The notes: generated by a model from the letters alone, not told the origin. A stretch of 64,000 bases of DNA from UBA1020 sp964520495 (GCA_964520495.1 CAZFMZ010000001.1:186001-250000), one strand, 5' to 3'. Counted from the stretch's first letter, positions 15,611 through 25,081 are shown. Program-made: numbers and translations.

Positions 15611-16297
15611 TCAGATGGATGGGCTATGCCTTTTTATCTCAGCCCGATGTCGCTTGTAATCCGAATCCATTGCTTCGAGAGTTTGCCAGAACATAACTGA
15701 GTGGTTCATCTGCTTCGTATGAGCCAGCTCATGCAAGATGACATAATCAATCAATTCATATGGGAGGTTCATCAGGGCAATATTCAGACTGATGACACCC
15801 TTGCTATTACAGCTTCCCCATCGTCCGCTGGCATGCGAGAAGCGCACCGAATAGTATTCGTGGCCATGTTCGGCGGCCAAACTGGCGAGACGCTTGGGAA
15901 GATATTCCTTAGCTTCGCGCCGAAGCGCTTTGATGATGTGGTCACGGCAGGTGTGTACGACATCCTCGTCGCTGACATCAGCACCGTCAGGAAGAGTGAC
16001 AATCAAGTTGTTAGCCTGCCGCCGTACCGACAGTGTCCCACCGCGACGAATCAGCAGACTGTGGCGCTTACCGACCGGCATGCCGTCGTAAATCACCAGG
16101 CGGGGATGACTCTGATGAAGGTTGCGTAGCTGTTGCCGTGAGCTCGCAATCATCCGCTTAATCATAAAAAGGGGGGCGAATGCCGGGGCTGAGATTCGGA
16201 GCGTGCCATTTGGCGCCACGCTGACCTTCATGGCAGAGCTGCGTGCTGAGCGACGAACGGTGATGCGACCGAACTCCTTGTCTTCGATGACGGGCAT
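15611..16297 (-). CDS. YgjP/WLM-type zinc metallopeptidase-like protein (DUF45)
   Basis: 228 residues. The zinc motif HELAHTKQMNHS (HExxH followed by a third His) lies near residue 190, preceded by RWGSCNSKGVISLNIALMNL, a hallmark of the DUF45/YgjP family. The N-terminal half is beta-rich and basic. The family is annotated as putative metal-dependent hydrolase; biological substrate unknown. It begins 11 bases after the P-loop kinase gene upstream, so the two form one short operon. Soluble, no signal peptide. Confidence 0.9.
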   Translation of the reverse strand: MPVIEDKEFGRITVRRSARSSAMKVSVAPNGTLRISAPAFAPLFMIKRMIASSRQQLRNLHQSHPRLVIYDGMPVGKRHSLLIRRGGTLSVRRQANNLIVTLPDGADVSDEDVVHTCRDHIIKALRREAKEYLPKRLASLAAEHGHEYYSVRFSHASGRWGSCNSKGVISLNIALMNLPYELIDYVILHELAHTKQMNHSVMFWQTLEAMDSDYKRHRAEIKRHSPSI

Positions 16298-16308
16298 CAG
16301 CGTCGTGC

Positions 16309-16854
16309 CTACCGGACGATAATCTGACCTCGCGCAGGCCCGGGTCGTTGTGGGGCGGAGGCGCGAGGAGCTGACAACTTCTTAAGGATGATGCGCGCCT
16401 GGGTCGCATAGGTATGTTTGCCGCTTATGACCAGTGGACGCTCTGCGGCGGACGGTGGGGTAAAACGTTTCAATTCGGCATCGTATAACTCAGCCGTGAC
16501 GCCGGCTTGCTTCATGCTACGCACCTTGGCCGTTTCCACGTCTACCTGGACCCACACGAAGAGTGGCGTATATCCAGCGTCCTTCAACTGCTTCATCAGC
16601 TGCAGGCGGCTGGCCTTGGTTGCCGTATCGACTTCGATGACGATGGAATGCCGAGTCTTCAGGACCTGCTCGAGCATCAGCTTCACGAGTGCGTCGGTCG
16701 CACCGGTATCGATGGCGTGGGCCGCCAGGGCATTTTGCTCGATGAAAGGAGCGTTAAAGGTGTCAGAGAACTTGCGGGCAAAGAATGATTTACCGCTTCC
16801 CTGGATTCCGACCATCACTATGGCATGCGGCTTTTCGAGCTGGAGTGATTTCAT
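16309..16854 (-). CDS. P-loop NTPase/kinase, zeta-toxin-like or AAA_33 family
   Basis: 181 residues: Walker A VGIQGSGKSFFARKF at residue 15, a helical lid, and VIEVDTATKASRLQLMKQLK as the probable Walker B region. The C-terminal tail is basic and Pro/Arg-rich (RASAPQRPGPARGQ). It resembles small kinases that phosphorylate nucleotides, RNA ends or sugars; there is no antitoxin-like neighbour, so a toxin role is not supported. It is first of a two-gene unit with the YgjP-like gene. TATACT at 16863-16868 ends 8 bases before the ATG, predicting a leaderless mRNA. Confidence 0.8.
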   Translation of the reverse strand: MKSLQLEKPHAIVMVGIQGSGKSFFARKFSDTFNAPFIEQNALAAHAIDTGATDALVKLMLEQVLKTRHSIVIEVDTATKASRLQLMKQLKDAGYTPLFVWVQVDVETAKVRSMKQAGVTAELYDAELKRFTPPSAAERPLVISGKHTYATQARIILKKLSAPRASAPQRPGPARGQIIVR

Positions 16855-16862
16855 ATATTGCT

Positions 16863-16868
16863 AGTATA
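16863..16868 (-). promoter_or_regulatory. -10 box of the P-loop kinase gene, leaderless type
   Basis: TATACT on the minus strand, 8 bases before the ATG at 16854. Confidence 0.55.
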
Positions 16869-16890
16869 GCAAATATGTGCGCTGATGTGG

Positions 16891-17652
16891 CTAATAGCCG
16901 GAATCATCGCCCAGGTCGAGCAATGTCTTCACTAGATCCTCACGCTCAAGGTGTGAAGTTTGGATGCGGTTGTGTTGCGCAATCACATAACCCTGAATCA
17001 GTTGCTTCAGCTGCAAAGCATCTTTGCGCCAGAAATAGTCGATTTCATAATGGTCAGTCGAGTTCATTACCCGACTCGAGATGATGAGCGAACCAAAGAT
17101 CGGTCCGGTCGAACAGGCGACGTTCAGAACATCCTCGATACGGATACTGATGACACTCGATGTCCAGAAGAAACTCCGCTTCGTAATGGTTATCTTCGTC
17201 CGATCGACTACCACGGTGTCGGGAAACAGGTTCATCGGCAGAATTACCGTTTGGGCGCTGGCCAGAATCTGGTGTGACTTCTGAACGATACGCCGCAAGC
17301 TTTCGTGCGGATCAAGCGTTTTGACGTCGCGCTCATCCTCTTCGCGGTCACTGTTTTCAAGACGCGCATCTTCCATGCGCGTCTCAGTATCTTGGTTGTC
17401 GGTTGTGCCGCTATGACGGTGGGGGGTAATCCGCTCACGCATGTGCCGCAGCTTCGGATTCCCGAACAATATACGATCGGGGTGAAGCGTAGAAACATCC
17501 TGTTTCAGGAATTCTTTCGTTACGTCGTACGTGCGTGTTGCTAACCCGCCCATCTTGCGACTTTGTCGCATCAGCAGCTCATAGGCGGTCGGTTTGCTCG
17601 AGGGCAAGTCATCGGCAATAGACGCGGGATTCAAGGACTTCTGTTCTTCCAT
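16891..17652 (-). CDS. Unknown protein with a PH-like C-terminal domain
   Basis: 253 residues. The N-terminal half is polar and charged (many Asp/Glu/Arg, about residues 70-115) and probably disordered. The C-terminal part (about 130-235) alternates beta strands such as TVVVDRTKITITKRSFFW, SSVISIRIEDVLNVACSTG and IFGSLIISSRV with a final helix, which fits a bacterial pleckstrin-homology-like domain. That fold assignment is by pattern only. No signal peptide. The start is supported by CGGAGGT 7 bases upstream and a TATAAT box further up, so this one is an ordinary leadered gene. Confidence 0.75.
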   Translation of the reverse strand: MEEQKSLNPASIADDLPSSKPTAYELLMRQSRKMGGLATRTYDVTKEFLKQDVSTLHPDRILFGNPKLRHMRERITPHRHSGTTDNQDTETRMEDARLENSDREEDERDVKTLDPHESLRRIVQKSHQILASAQTVILPMNLFPDTVVVDRTKITITKRSFFWTSSVISIRIEDVLNVACSTGPIFGSLIISSRVMNSTDHYEIDYFWRKDALQLKQLIQGYVIAQHNRIQTSHLEREDLVKTLLDLGDDSGY

Positions 17653-17818
17653 GTCACTACCTCCGATTTGATAGTATCTATATTATAGCACAGATGTAGT
17701 GCTTACTACAATCTCTATGACGCTATGCACACGATTGTACGACACGATTCTGAGAATAGTCTGAGAAATTATCTTTTCGAAGAGATTTTGAACGAGCCGG
17801 CCTATTTACGGCTCAAAG

Positions 17819-18076
17819 TTAGGCTTTTACCTTGGTAATCAGCCTAAGGTTAGATACGTACTGCGCAGCGTCAACGTTCAGATGAGAGCTCAGATAATCC
17901 ATGTGCTTGTCGATGAACGTTAGATTGCCCTCATGTGCCGCCGGCGAGTAGGTCGAAGCCGTATTATAGCCTTCACTTTCCATCATAGCTTGTAGTTCGG
18001 CGCGCACAAGCTTTCCATCAGACGAGCTTAGAAATTCCTGTGCTCGTAGCGTTATCTTACGTGAAGTCCTCATCAT
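17819..18076 (-). CDS. Small protein of unknown function
   Basis: 85 residues, not recognised; basic N-terminus (MRTSRKITLRAQEFL), then mixed helix. No membrane segment. Codon use looks coding, but the upstream ribosome site is weak (AGAAAGA); the start could be the first or second ATG. A short hairpin GAGCCG / CGGCTC lies after the stop at 17793-17814. No neighbour relation visible. Could be a spurious frame, though its length in a sparse region favours a real gene. Confidence 0.5.
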   Translation of the reverse strand: MMRTSRKITLRAQEFLSSSDGKLVRAELQAMMESEGYNTASTYSPAAHEGNLTFIDKHMDYLSSHLNVDAAQYVSNLRLITKVKA

Positions 18077-18328
18077 ATGTCTTTCTGTTTGACTAGTATT
18101 CTTTACCAGTATGCGCCTCTTTGCGGGATAAACCTAATCTGGAACATGCCAGCAGCTATGTCTTGCCCTAATAACCCTTCCCGGACGGACACCCGATAAA
18201 TGCACGGAAATTGCGATCTGCCTTAATAAAATTCTGGGTGATAGACGGTGAATGAACGCTCGTAACTCCCGGCCATTTACGACAAGTTCGCTGCGCGCAC
18301 ACCCTGCACCCCAAGCTGCTTGAGCGTG

Positions 18329-18838
18329 TTACCAGCCCCATCGACTCCTGAGCAATTTAACACTGTTATCCTGTTCACTCCGCCAGCGCAACTCATAACG
18401 ATCACAGCTTTCAACGGTCATCGATGCCAGGTTCAACTGCGACTGACTGCATAATGTTTGTACTCCAGAGCCGTTAGTAAAGTATGGTCGATAAGAATAG
18501 GCACTGATCCCGGGCCCAGTTGAAGCTATGAATGAATTACCGTCCGTTGTCCATCCAGGTGCGATGAAGGCATCGGCATTAATCCCAGGCAGATTCGCCC
18601 TAATCCATGTTTGAGTATTCTGAACAATGTCGTCGTACCGGGGGTAGTGTTGGTTCAGCACACGAAACTGTGCAAGTGCCTTACTCACATTCTTTATATC
18701 AGTTTGCCGCTCGGCATCATTCGCTCTCGCAGTGACACCGTTGAACGCTAAGACAGTAATTGCAGCTAGAATTGCTATAACGACGATGACGATAAGGAGT
18801 TCAACTATCGTAAAGCCTTTAGTTCTAGTAATAATCAT
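18329..18838 (-). CDS. Type IV pilin-like protein (class III signal peptide)
   Basis: Surface fibre subunit or pseudopilin. 169 residues with a short positively charged leader MIITRTKG cut before FTIVELLIVIVVIAILAAIT, the conserved prepilin motif with Glu5 and a hydrophobic helix. The rest is a globular domain with two Cys (LCSQSQ and ESCDRY) that could form the C-terminal disulfide loop of major pilins. GGGAGGTG precedes the ATG, so it is a leadered gene. No pilus assembly genes are nearby. The thioredoxin/CcdA pair at 30 kb could serve its disulfide, which is inference. Confidence 0.9.
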   Translation of the reverse strand: MIITRTKGFTIVELLIVIVVIAILAAITVLAFNGVTARANDAERQTDIKNVSKALAQFRVLNQHYPRYDDIVQNTQTWIRANLPGINADAFIAPGWTTDGNSFIASTGPGISAYSYRPYFTNGSGVQTLCSQSQLNLASMTVESCDRYELRWRSEQDNSVKLLRSRWGW

Positions 18839-18952
18839 GCAGCACCTCCCTTTTTACTTGTTAGGCTTACTTTACCACCACAATGCTAAAAATAAAAAGC
18901 CTACGCATACTGCATAGGCTTGGCAGCCATCGTTAAGGCATTTCGCAACAGG

Positions 18953-19366
18953 TCACTGTTGAGCTAGAGATTCTATAGCAACGATATTTCCAAGTTTTAC
19001 GGTCCAGTCTTTGTCGTACCTATCTTCGCTTAACTCTCCCTCACTGAGAAATACATTCTTACTTTGTTCATCTACGTTTCGAACAGTGACCGTGCGGGTA
19101 AGAGGTTCTCTCACATCGTCAAATAAGCTATAGCATGGAAAAGAGGCGTTGTATTCGCGGCTGCTTGTCCAGCTCGGTCGAAAAGTCATACAGACTTCCT
19201 GGCCTGTTTGCATGATGACAGTATCGAGAAGAGCGCGTTGAGCCATCTGCCTGTATGCATCTACTTTTTCTAAAGCTCGTTTACGCTCTTCGAATGTACT
19301 CCCAATAAATTCAGTAGTTGCTATCAGTTCCTGCGCTCCACTTATCTCTGTGGCTAATTCAGACAT
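18953..19366 (-). CDS. Protein of unknown function
   Basis: 137 residues from ATG 19366, not recognised. Acidic, soluble, with a helical N-terminal half (ELIATTEFIGSTFEERKRAL, KVDAYRQMAQRALLD) and a beta-like C-terminal half (TRTVTVRNVDEQSKNVFLSE). The start at 19366 is preferred because GGAGCGAGGT directly precedes it, whereas the in-frame ATG at 19387 is part of the TATAATG promoter box and would not be transcribed. Composition is somewhat more AT-rich than the neighbours. Confidence 0.65.
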   Translation of the reverse strand: MSELATEISGAQELIATTEFIGSTFEERKRALEKVDAYRQMAQRALLDTVIMQTGQEVCMTFRPSWTSSREYNASFPCYSLFDDVREPLTRTVTVRNVDEQSKNVFLSEGELSEDRYDKDWTVKLGNIVAIESLAQQ

Positions 19367-19436
19367 ACCTCGCTCCTTTTGCTGCATTATAGCAAAAAGA
19401 GGCCTAACAATAGCCTCAATATAGTTCGCTTATGCT

Positions 19437-19513
19437 TGGCAGGAGTGGAGGGACTCGAACCCCCGACACCCGGTTTTGGAGACCGGTGCTCTAGCCACCT
19501 GAGCTACACTCCT
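19437..19513 (-). tRNA. tRNA-Trp (anticodon CCA)
   Basis: Cloverleaf readable by eye: acceptor AGGAGTG/CACTCCT, D arm GCTCAGGTGGCTAGAGC, anticodon stem CCGGT/ACCGG with loop CTCCAAA, T arm GGGGGTTCGAGTCCCTC. The 3' CCA is encoded. A TGG-reading tRNA fits standard decoding of TGA as stop. Confidence 0.95.
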
Positions 19514-19556
19514 ACGCCAACGAAGATTGTACCAGAAAACGCACCCCTTGTGGAGG

Positions 19557-20552
19557 CTACTTCTGGTGTTGTAAGCGCACGGCGCGTCGGAACCGCTTCT
19601 CGGTTTCCGGGTCGGCATGACGTACGATCGGATCGCCTTCCATCGGGCGGTTCTTCTTCAGAATGCGGCCGTTTTCTTTCTGCAGTTCGTTCACGAAATA
19701 CTGTTCAATCAGCCATTCACGTCCCGGTACCGTCTTGCCCTGCACCGTTATCATCCACAAGTCTTCACCCCATTTGACGGATTCTACGATTTTGAGCTTC
19801 TCGACGACCAACAACGTACCGGTGGGAAGCTTCGACATCGCCACCTTGACCATCTTCTCACCGATTTCCTTGTCGTTGACAAGCACATCGACGGCAATCG
19901 TACGTGTTCCCTGTGGCGTGACGTGGACAGCATCGATCTTTTGGTTATGAATCCAGACGACCTCGCCACTGAGCGAACGGACTTTCGTGGAGCGAAGCGT
20001 CATACGCTCAACCACGCCGGTAACGTCCCAGAATGGCTCAACTTTGATGTAGTCACCTACCTTGTACCAGCGTTCGGCGATCATGATGGAGCCGGCGGTA
20101 ATATCGCGCAGAAGCGTGCCGAGTGTCTGACCGGCCACGACGATGAAGACGGCACTGGCACCGATGGCGGCGGCCCCGCTGCCACCGAGCTGCTTACTGC
20201 CTTCCGGACTGATAATCCGCCAGGCGATGTACGCGACGATGACAACGAAGGCTGCGCGGACGACGGCTACAGTTATGCCAAGATAGGTTTCAACCTGCCG
20301 CAACCGCACCGCTTTTAAGATGTTCGACTCGTTGTCGGAACGGACGGCCACTTTCTGGGCCACCGTAATGATGAATTTCGCCAGGAACCGGCTGAGCCAG
20401 TACGCAAGAATGATGAGGGTGATAAGAATCAATATCGAGCGGAATGGGTTGGGGCTGGCAAAAAATCTGATGATCTCTTCACCCGAGAAAGTCAGGAAAT
20501 TGATGTGCTCCACCGCGTCGACTGTTTCTTCTGATAACATAACCTCAACCAT
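19557..20552 (-). CDS. MscS-family mechanosensitive channel
   Basis: Small-conductance channel that releases solutes on osmotic downshock. 331 residues: membrane helices near 37-60 (ILILITLIILAYWLSRFL), about 95-115 and about 125-150. The last is the Gly/Ala-rich pore helix (GGSGAAAIGASAVFIVVAGQTLG), followed by the MscS beta-domain (YKVGDYIKVEPFWDVTGVVE, RSTKVRSLSGEVVWIHNQ). The start could be the fifth codon ATG (20540), preceded by GAGGTT. It complements the trehalose gene in osmotic balance. Single gene downstream of an intergenic promoter region shared with the glucan operon. Confidence 0.92.
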   Translation of the reverse strand: MVEVMLSEETVDAVEHINFLTFSGEEIIRFFASPNPFRSILILITLIILAYWLSRFLAKFIITVAQKVAVRSDNESNILKAVRLRQVETYLGITVAVVRAAFVVIVAYIAWRIISPEGSKQLGGSGAAAIGASAVFIVVAGQTLGTLLRDITAGSIMIAERWYKVGDYIKVEPFWDVTGVVERMTLRSTKVRSLSGEVVWIHNQKIDAVHVTPQGTRTIAVDVLVNDKEIGEKMVKVAMSKLPTGTLLVVEKLKIVESVKWGEDLWMITVQGKTVPGREWLIEQYFVNELQKENGRILKKNRPMEGDPIVRHADPETEKRFRRAVRLQHQK

Positions 20553-20602
20553 TGTAACTGAGCCCTAACGGCACGCAAGTAGTAAATGTTGTGAAATAAC
20601 CC

Positions 20603-20632
20603 TTGTCAAAAGCATAAGCACATCCGTATAAT
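20603..20632 (+). promoter_or_regulatory. Promoter of the glucan operon
   Basis: TTGTCA, 18-base spacer, TATAAT. The leader is about 50 bases and has AGGAGG at 20652-20657, unusually far (33 bases) from the ATG at 20690. Confidence 0.6.
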
Positions 20633-20689
20633 GCCACACAGGAAAAGAAATAGGAGGCACGGAGACCGCACCGGTATCCGAACAGCGGT

Positions 20690-21910
20690 ATGAACATATT
20701 GATGCTAGGGTGGGAATTACCGCCACATAACAGTGGTGGATTAGGAGTCGCCTGCTACCAGATGTCCAAAGCCCTGGCTACCCAGGGGGCATCAATCGAC
20801 TTCGTGGTTCCCTACACCGCCTCACATCCCAACATCTCGTTCATGCGCGTGCATGGTGCGACGCCGCTCGGCCCAATCCATAAAAATGGTATGGGCGCGT
20901 ACGACAGTGCCGGCGTACTGAAAGATGCGCTCCATCGAAAGTTGTCGAAGAACCTTTCGACTATCCGCGACGTTCAGGCACGTTACGGAGAGTTCGTAGA
21001 AGAACTGATTGCTGATTCTGCGCCCGATGCCATCCATGCGCATGACTGGCTGACGATGGAAGCCGGCATGAAAGCAAAGGACCTGACCGGGGCGCCGTTG
21101 ATCGTCCATGTTCATGCCACCGAGTTCGACCGATCCGGAGAGCACACCGGCAACCCCATCGTACATGAGATCGAGCAGCAAGGTCTGCTAATGGCCGACC
21201 GCATCATTGCCGTTTCCCGTATTACTAAAAACATCATCGTCGAACGTTACAATATTCCAGCCGACAAGGTCGAGGTGGTGCATAATGCCCTCGATGTGAA
21301 TGAGCTTGGCGACTACCATTACGATTTACGCACCTATAAATACCTTGAACATTTGAAACAGGAAGGCTTCACGGTAGTAGCGACCGTCACCCGATTCACC
21401 ATCCAGAAGGGTTTGGTTCATTTCATGAAAGCCGCCGCCCGTGCCTGTGAGCGGTATGATAAACTTGTCTTCCTGCTGGCCGGTGACGGTGAACAGCGAG
21501 ACGAGCTGCTGAGACTTAGTGCCGACCTAGGGATCGCCGACAAGGTATTCTTTACTGGTTTCGTGCGCGGGAAGCAATGGCGTGACGCCTACTGCGTGGC
21601 CGACATCTTCGTCATGAGTTCAGTGTCTGAGCCGTTCGGTCTGACGGCGCTCGAAGCGGCGCACCACGATAACGCTCTTATCATTTCGAAGCAATCCGGT
21701 GTGGGTGAAGTATTGCATAGCATCTTCCGGTTCGACTTCTGGGACACTGAACGGCTGGCTGACCAATTGGTGGGTATCGCGGCTTCACCAACGCTGAAGC
21801 GCGAACTGACCGAAGGTGTCCAGCGAGAATACGCCCAGCTTTCATGGGACGACGTCGCCGAACGTTGCCTGGGGTTATACCGGCATCTACGTGAAGGGGC
21901 ATACGCATGA
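20690..21910 (+). CDS. GT-B glycosyltransferase, glycogen/starch synthase-like (GT4/GT5)
   Basis: First gene of the glucan operon. 406 residues: GWELPPHNSGGLGVACYQMS at the N-terminus (the glycine loop typical of glycogen synthases), HAHDWLTMEAGMKAK, ADRIIAVSRITKNIIVERY and the donor-binding E-x7-E motif in SVSEPFGLTALEAAHHDNA. Likely extends an alpha-glucan using a nucleotide-glucose donor. It overlaps the GH57 gene by 4 bases (ATGA), so the two are translated together. Whether it is a true glycogen synthase or a related glycosyltransferase cannot be decided by eye. Confidence 0.88.
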   Translation: MNILMLGWELPPHNSGGLGVACYQMSKALATQGASIDFVVPYTASHPNISFMRVHGATPLGPIHKNGMGAYDSAGVLKDALHRKLSKNLSTIRDVQARYGEFVEELIADSAPDAIHAHDWLTMEAGMKAKDLTGAPLIVHVHATEFDRSGEHTGNPIVHEIEQQGLLMADRIIAVSRITKNIIVERYNIPADKVEVVHNALDVNELGDYHYDLRTYKYLEHLKQEGFTVVATVTRFTIQKGLVHFMKAAARACERYDKLVFLLAGDGEQRDELLRLSADLGIADKVFFTGFVRGKQWRDAYCVADIFVMSSVSEPFGLTALEAAHHDNALIISKQSGVGEVLHSIFRFDFWDTERLADQLVGIAASPTLKRELTEGVQREYAQLSWDDVAERCLGLYRHLREGAYA

Positions 21911-23133
21911 ACCAGCGAGGAATCGTTCTCTACCTGCATGTCCATCAGCCATGGCGCGTGCGTGACTATTCCGTCTTCGATACGGCTTACCACCATGACT
22001 ACTTCGACGGCAACGCTGGTAACGACCGTAATAATCGCCGCGTGCTGGAAAAAGTCGCCGAAAAATCCTATCGTCCAATGAACGCCTTGCTCGAAACCCT
22101 GTTGGAGCGCCATCCTGACTTTAAGGTATCACTCAGTATTACCGGCACGTTCATCGAACAGTGCGAGCGCTGGGCGCCGGACGTACTGGAGAGCTTCCAA
22201 CGATTGACTGCCACCGGCCGAGTCGAAATCGTCGCCGAGACGTATTATCACTCTCTTGCCTTCTTCTATAGCCGTGAAGAATTCGAACGACAGGTCGATG
22301 CCCATCGGGAAAAAGTCCAGTCGTTGTTCGGCGTCACGCCCACCGCATTCCGCAACACTGAGCTTGCTTATAACGATGAGCTGGCCAAGTGGGCTGACGC
22401 CAAGGGCTACAAGGCGGTCTTGGCAGAAGGATGGGATCCAGTGCTTGAATGGCGCAGTCCGAACCATGTCTACCAGGCGCCAGGCACCGCTCGGACGAAG
22501 CTACTGTTGAAAAACTACCGGCTGAGTGACGACGTCGCCTTCCGGTTCTCGAACCAAGATTGGCAACAATGGCCACTTGCCTCGGGTACTTACGCGCATT
22601 GGCTCGATTCGGCCACTCAGAATGGCCCGCTAGTCAACCTGTTCATGGACTACGAGACGTTCGGCGAACATCAATGGGCTGACACTGGTATATTCGAGTT
22701 CTTCGAACGCTTCGTCGGTGAGTGGGCCAGCCGTGAGGATGCTACGTTCTATTCTGTCTCCGAGGCCGCTGACGCCTTTGAGGTAGCAGGTGAGATATCG
22801 ATGCCGCGCACCGTCACATGGGCCGACACCGAACGCGACCTGACGGCATGGCTTGGCAACGGCATGCAGCAGGAAGCCCTGCGACATCTGTACGCGCTCG
22901 AGCATGACGTCATGCGTTCCGGTGATCTGCAGCTGATATCTGACTGGCGCAACCTCCAGACTTCTGATCACGTCTACTATATGTGCACCAAATGGTTCAG
23001 TGACGGCGACGTTCATGCGTACTTCAGTCCATACGACTCGCCCTACGACGCGTTCCTTTATTTCATGAACGTCATCCGCGACATGCGCTACCGTCTGATG
23101 GCGTACCACAATACCGGAGGTGGACATGGCTAG
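21907..23133 (+). CDS. Glycoside hydrolase family 57 protein (alpha-amylase or branching-type)
   Basis: 408 residues. GH57 conserved regions: YLHVHQPWRVRDYS (region 1), a middle FRNTELAYNDELAKWADAKG with the likely nucleophile Glu, and LFMDYETFGEHQW with the likely acid Asp (region 4). GH57 includes alpha-amylases, 4-alpha-glucanotransferases and glucan-branching enzymes. Beside a glycogen synthase-like gene, a branching or disproportionating role is plausible, but the roughly 400-residue size also fits short alpha-amylases. No signal peptide, so an intracellular substrate is expected. Overlaps both neighbours. Confidence 0.9.
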   Translation: MNQRGIVLYLHVHQPWRVRDYSVFDTAYHHDYFDGNAGNDRNNRRVLEKVAEKSYRPMNALLETLLERHPDFKVSLSITGTFIEQCERWAPDVLESFQRLTATGRVEIVAETYYHSLAFFYSREEFERQVDAHREKVQSLFGVTPTAFRNTELAYNDELAKWADAKGYKAVLAEGWDPVLEWRSPNHVYQAPGTARTKLLLKNYRLSDDVAFRFSNQDWQQWPLASGTYAHWLDSATQNGPLVNLFMDYETFGEHQWADTGIFEFFERFVGEWASREDATFYSVSEAADAFEVAGEISMPRTVTWADTERDLTAWLGNGMQQEALRHLYALEHDVMRSGDLQLISDWRNLQTSDHVYYMCTKWFSDGDVHAYFSPYDSPYDAFLYFMNVIRDMRYRLMAYHNTGGGHG

Positions 23134-25081
23134 ATCGGTCGTGCTTTCGAACGGTGAACTGCACGTTGGCCTGAACGACTACGGCTTGGTGCATGACTTT
23201 TACTATCCCTATGTCGGCTTAGAGAACCATAGTGCCGGAACCAACATGCGCCACAAGATAGGCATCTGGGTGGAAGGTAGGCTGAGCTGGCTAGACGACG
23301 ACAGCTGGGATATTCGATCGTGGACGGCTGACGGCGCGTTGATTGGCCACACCCGTGCGCACCATCAGGAGCTGGGCATCGTGGTCGAGTTCGACGATGT
23401 GGTCGATACCGAGGTTAGCGTACTACTGCGTAATATCCACGTCATCAACGACCATCCGGTATCGCGTGACGTTCGTCTGTTCATGCGCCAGGCCTTTGCC
23501 ATTGGCGATTCCCGCAGTAACACCGATACCGCCCAGTACCTGCCTGATAGTGACGCCGTGCTACATTATCGTGGTCGCCGCGCGTTCGTCATCGGTGGTC
23601 GAACCATGGATGGTCAGGCATTCGACCAACACTCGGTCGGCTTGTCTGGCATCGAAGGTCGTGAAGGAACCTGGCGGGACGCCGAGGACGGTGAACTGGC
23701 GGGGAGTAACGTCGAGCACGGCAGGGTGGACTCCACCATCCGCTTCCGCCTCGAACTGGAGCCGCATGCGTCGGGCCGGGTGCATTATTGGATCGCGGCC
23801 GGCACTTCAACCCGTGAAGCGCTCTATATCCATAAGAACGTCCAGGAAAACGGCTTAGACTACTATCTGCAGGCGAGCGCCTTGTGGTGGCATGAATGGC
23901 TCGAACCTGTCCGACGATCCGCCGAGAAATTTGATCCTAAACGGCGCCGCCTGTTCGTTCAGAGCGCACTTGTCATCAAGGCACATACCGACAAAAGGGG
24001 CGCCGTCATCGCCAGCACCGATACCACCATGCTGAATTACTCACGCGACGCGTACGCCTACTGCTGGCCTCGTGACGGCTCGTACGCGTTGTGGCCGCTT
24101 ATCAGACTGGGATACGTAGCGGAACCACGCCGCTTCTTTGAATTTGCCCGGCGAGGCCTCCACTCCAGCGGCTACCTGATGCATAAATACCAAGCCGATG
24201 GCGCACTTGGTTCAAGCTGGCACCCGTACGTGCACGATGATATCGTCGCCCCACCGATTCAGGAAGACGAGACCGCCCTGACGCTATTCATGTTTACCCA
24301 GTTCTATCATGTCCAAAAGGATCCGAAGCTGCTGAGCGAGTTCTACGAGAACTTCATTAAGCGAATGGCGGACTTTCTGGCGGGTTATATCGATGAATCA
24401 ACCGGCCTGCCACGACCCAGCTATGACTTATGGGAAGAGAATTTCATCGTTTCAACGTACACCACTTCGGTGGTCTATGCCGGGCTGGAGGCGGCAGCGG
24501 AACTAGCCGAGCTGGCCGATGATCCTGACTCGGCAGTCCGGTGGCGGTCGGCGGCTGATGACATCCAGCATGCGGCCACCAAGCAACTGTTCGATAGCGA
24601 CAAGGGTGTGCTCATCAAGGGGCTACGGCCGGTTAACGGCGGCTATGAACAAGACAATACTATCGATTTGTCGAGCTTTTACGGCGCCTTCATGTTTGGT
24701 CTGTTCGAACCTGACGGTGAGCATGTGCGCCGTACGCTCGACGCGATCCGTGAGCGCTTCATGCACGGCAATCCGGTCGAGGGGCTACCTCGCTACGAGA
24801 ATGATTACTATCACCGTCATAACCCTGATCTGCCCGGCAACTGGTGGTTCATCACAACCTTGTGGCTGGCACAGTACGGCACGGAACTGGGCGATCACCG
24901 TCTAACGGAAGAGGTGCTCGACTGGGTAGAGACGCATATGGCGTCGTCTGGCATGCTGGCCGAACAGATCGATCCGGACACACTCGCGCCGTTGTCTGTC
25001 TCGCCTCTGGTATGGAGCCATGCTGAATACATGGCCACCTTACTCGATACGCTACCTCCCGGAGCTCATAAGCATGCATAA
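23126..25081 (+). CDS. Glycoside hydrolase family 15 protein (glucoamylase or trehalase-type)
   Basis: Releases glucose from alpha-glucan ends, or possibly splits trehalose. 651 residues from ATG 23126, chosen because GGAGG lies 5 bases before it; the upstream GTG frame start is less likely. An N-terminal beta-sandwich (about 1-250) precedes an (alpha/alpha)6 barrel with YAYCWPRDGSYALWPLIRLG, SYDLWEENFIVSTYTTSVV (general acid Glu) and VSPLVWSHAEYMATLLD (general base Glu). No signal peptide. It overlaps the GH57 gene by 8 bases and the next gene by 8 bases, so the operon is tightly coupled. Confidence 0.93.
   Translation: MARSVVLSNGELHVGLNDYGLVHDFYYPYVGLENHSAGTNMRHKIGIWVEGRLSWLDDDSWDIRSWTADGALIGHTRAHHQELGIVVEFDDVVDTEVSVLLRNIHVINDHPVSRDVRLFMRQAFAIGDSRSNTDTAQYLPDSDAVLHYRGRRAFVIGGRTMDGQAFDQHSVGLSGIEGREGTWRDAEDGELAGSNVEHGRVDSTIRFRLELEPHASGRVHYWIAAGTSTREALYIHKNVQENGLDYYLQASALWWHEWLEPVRRSAEKFDPKRRRLFVQSALVIKAHTDKRGAVIASTDTTMLNYSRDAYAYCWPRDGSYALWPLIRLGYVAEPRRFFEFARRGLHSSGYLMHKYQADGALGSSWHPYVHDDIVAPPIQEDETALTLFMFTQFYHVQKDPKLLSEFYENFIKRMADFLAGYIDESTGLPRPSYDLWEENFIVSTYTTSVVYAGLEAAAELAELADDPDSAVRWRSAADDIQHAATKQLFDSDKGVLIKGLRPVNGGYEQDNTIDLSSFYGAFMFGLFEPDGEHVRRTLDAIRERFMHGNPVEGLPRYENDYYHRHNPDLPGNWWFITTLWLAQYGTELGDHRLTEEVLDWVETHMASSGMLAEQIDPDTLAPLSVSPLVWSHAEYMATLLDTLPPGAHKHA

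Noticed and set aside
16309..16854. Zeta toxin of a toxin-antitoxin pair
   Set aside because: No antitoxin-like small gene is adjacent; the neighbour is a metallopeptidase-like gene, so only a generic P-loop kinase call is supported.
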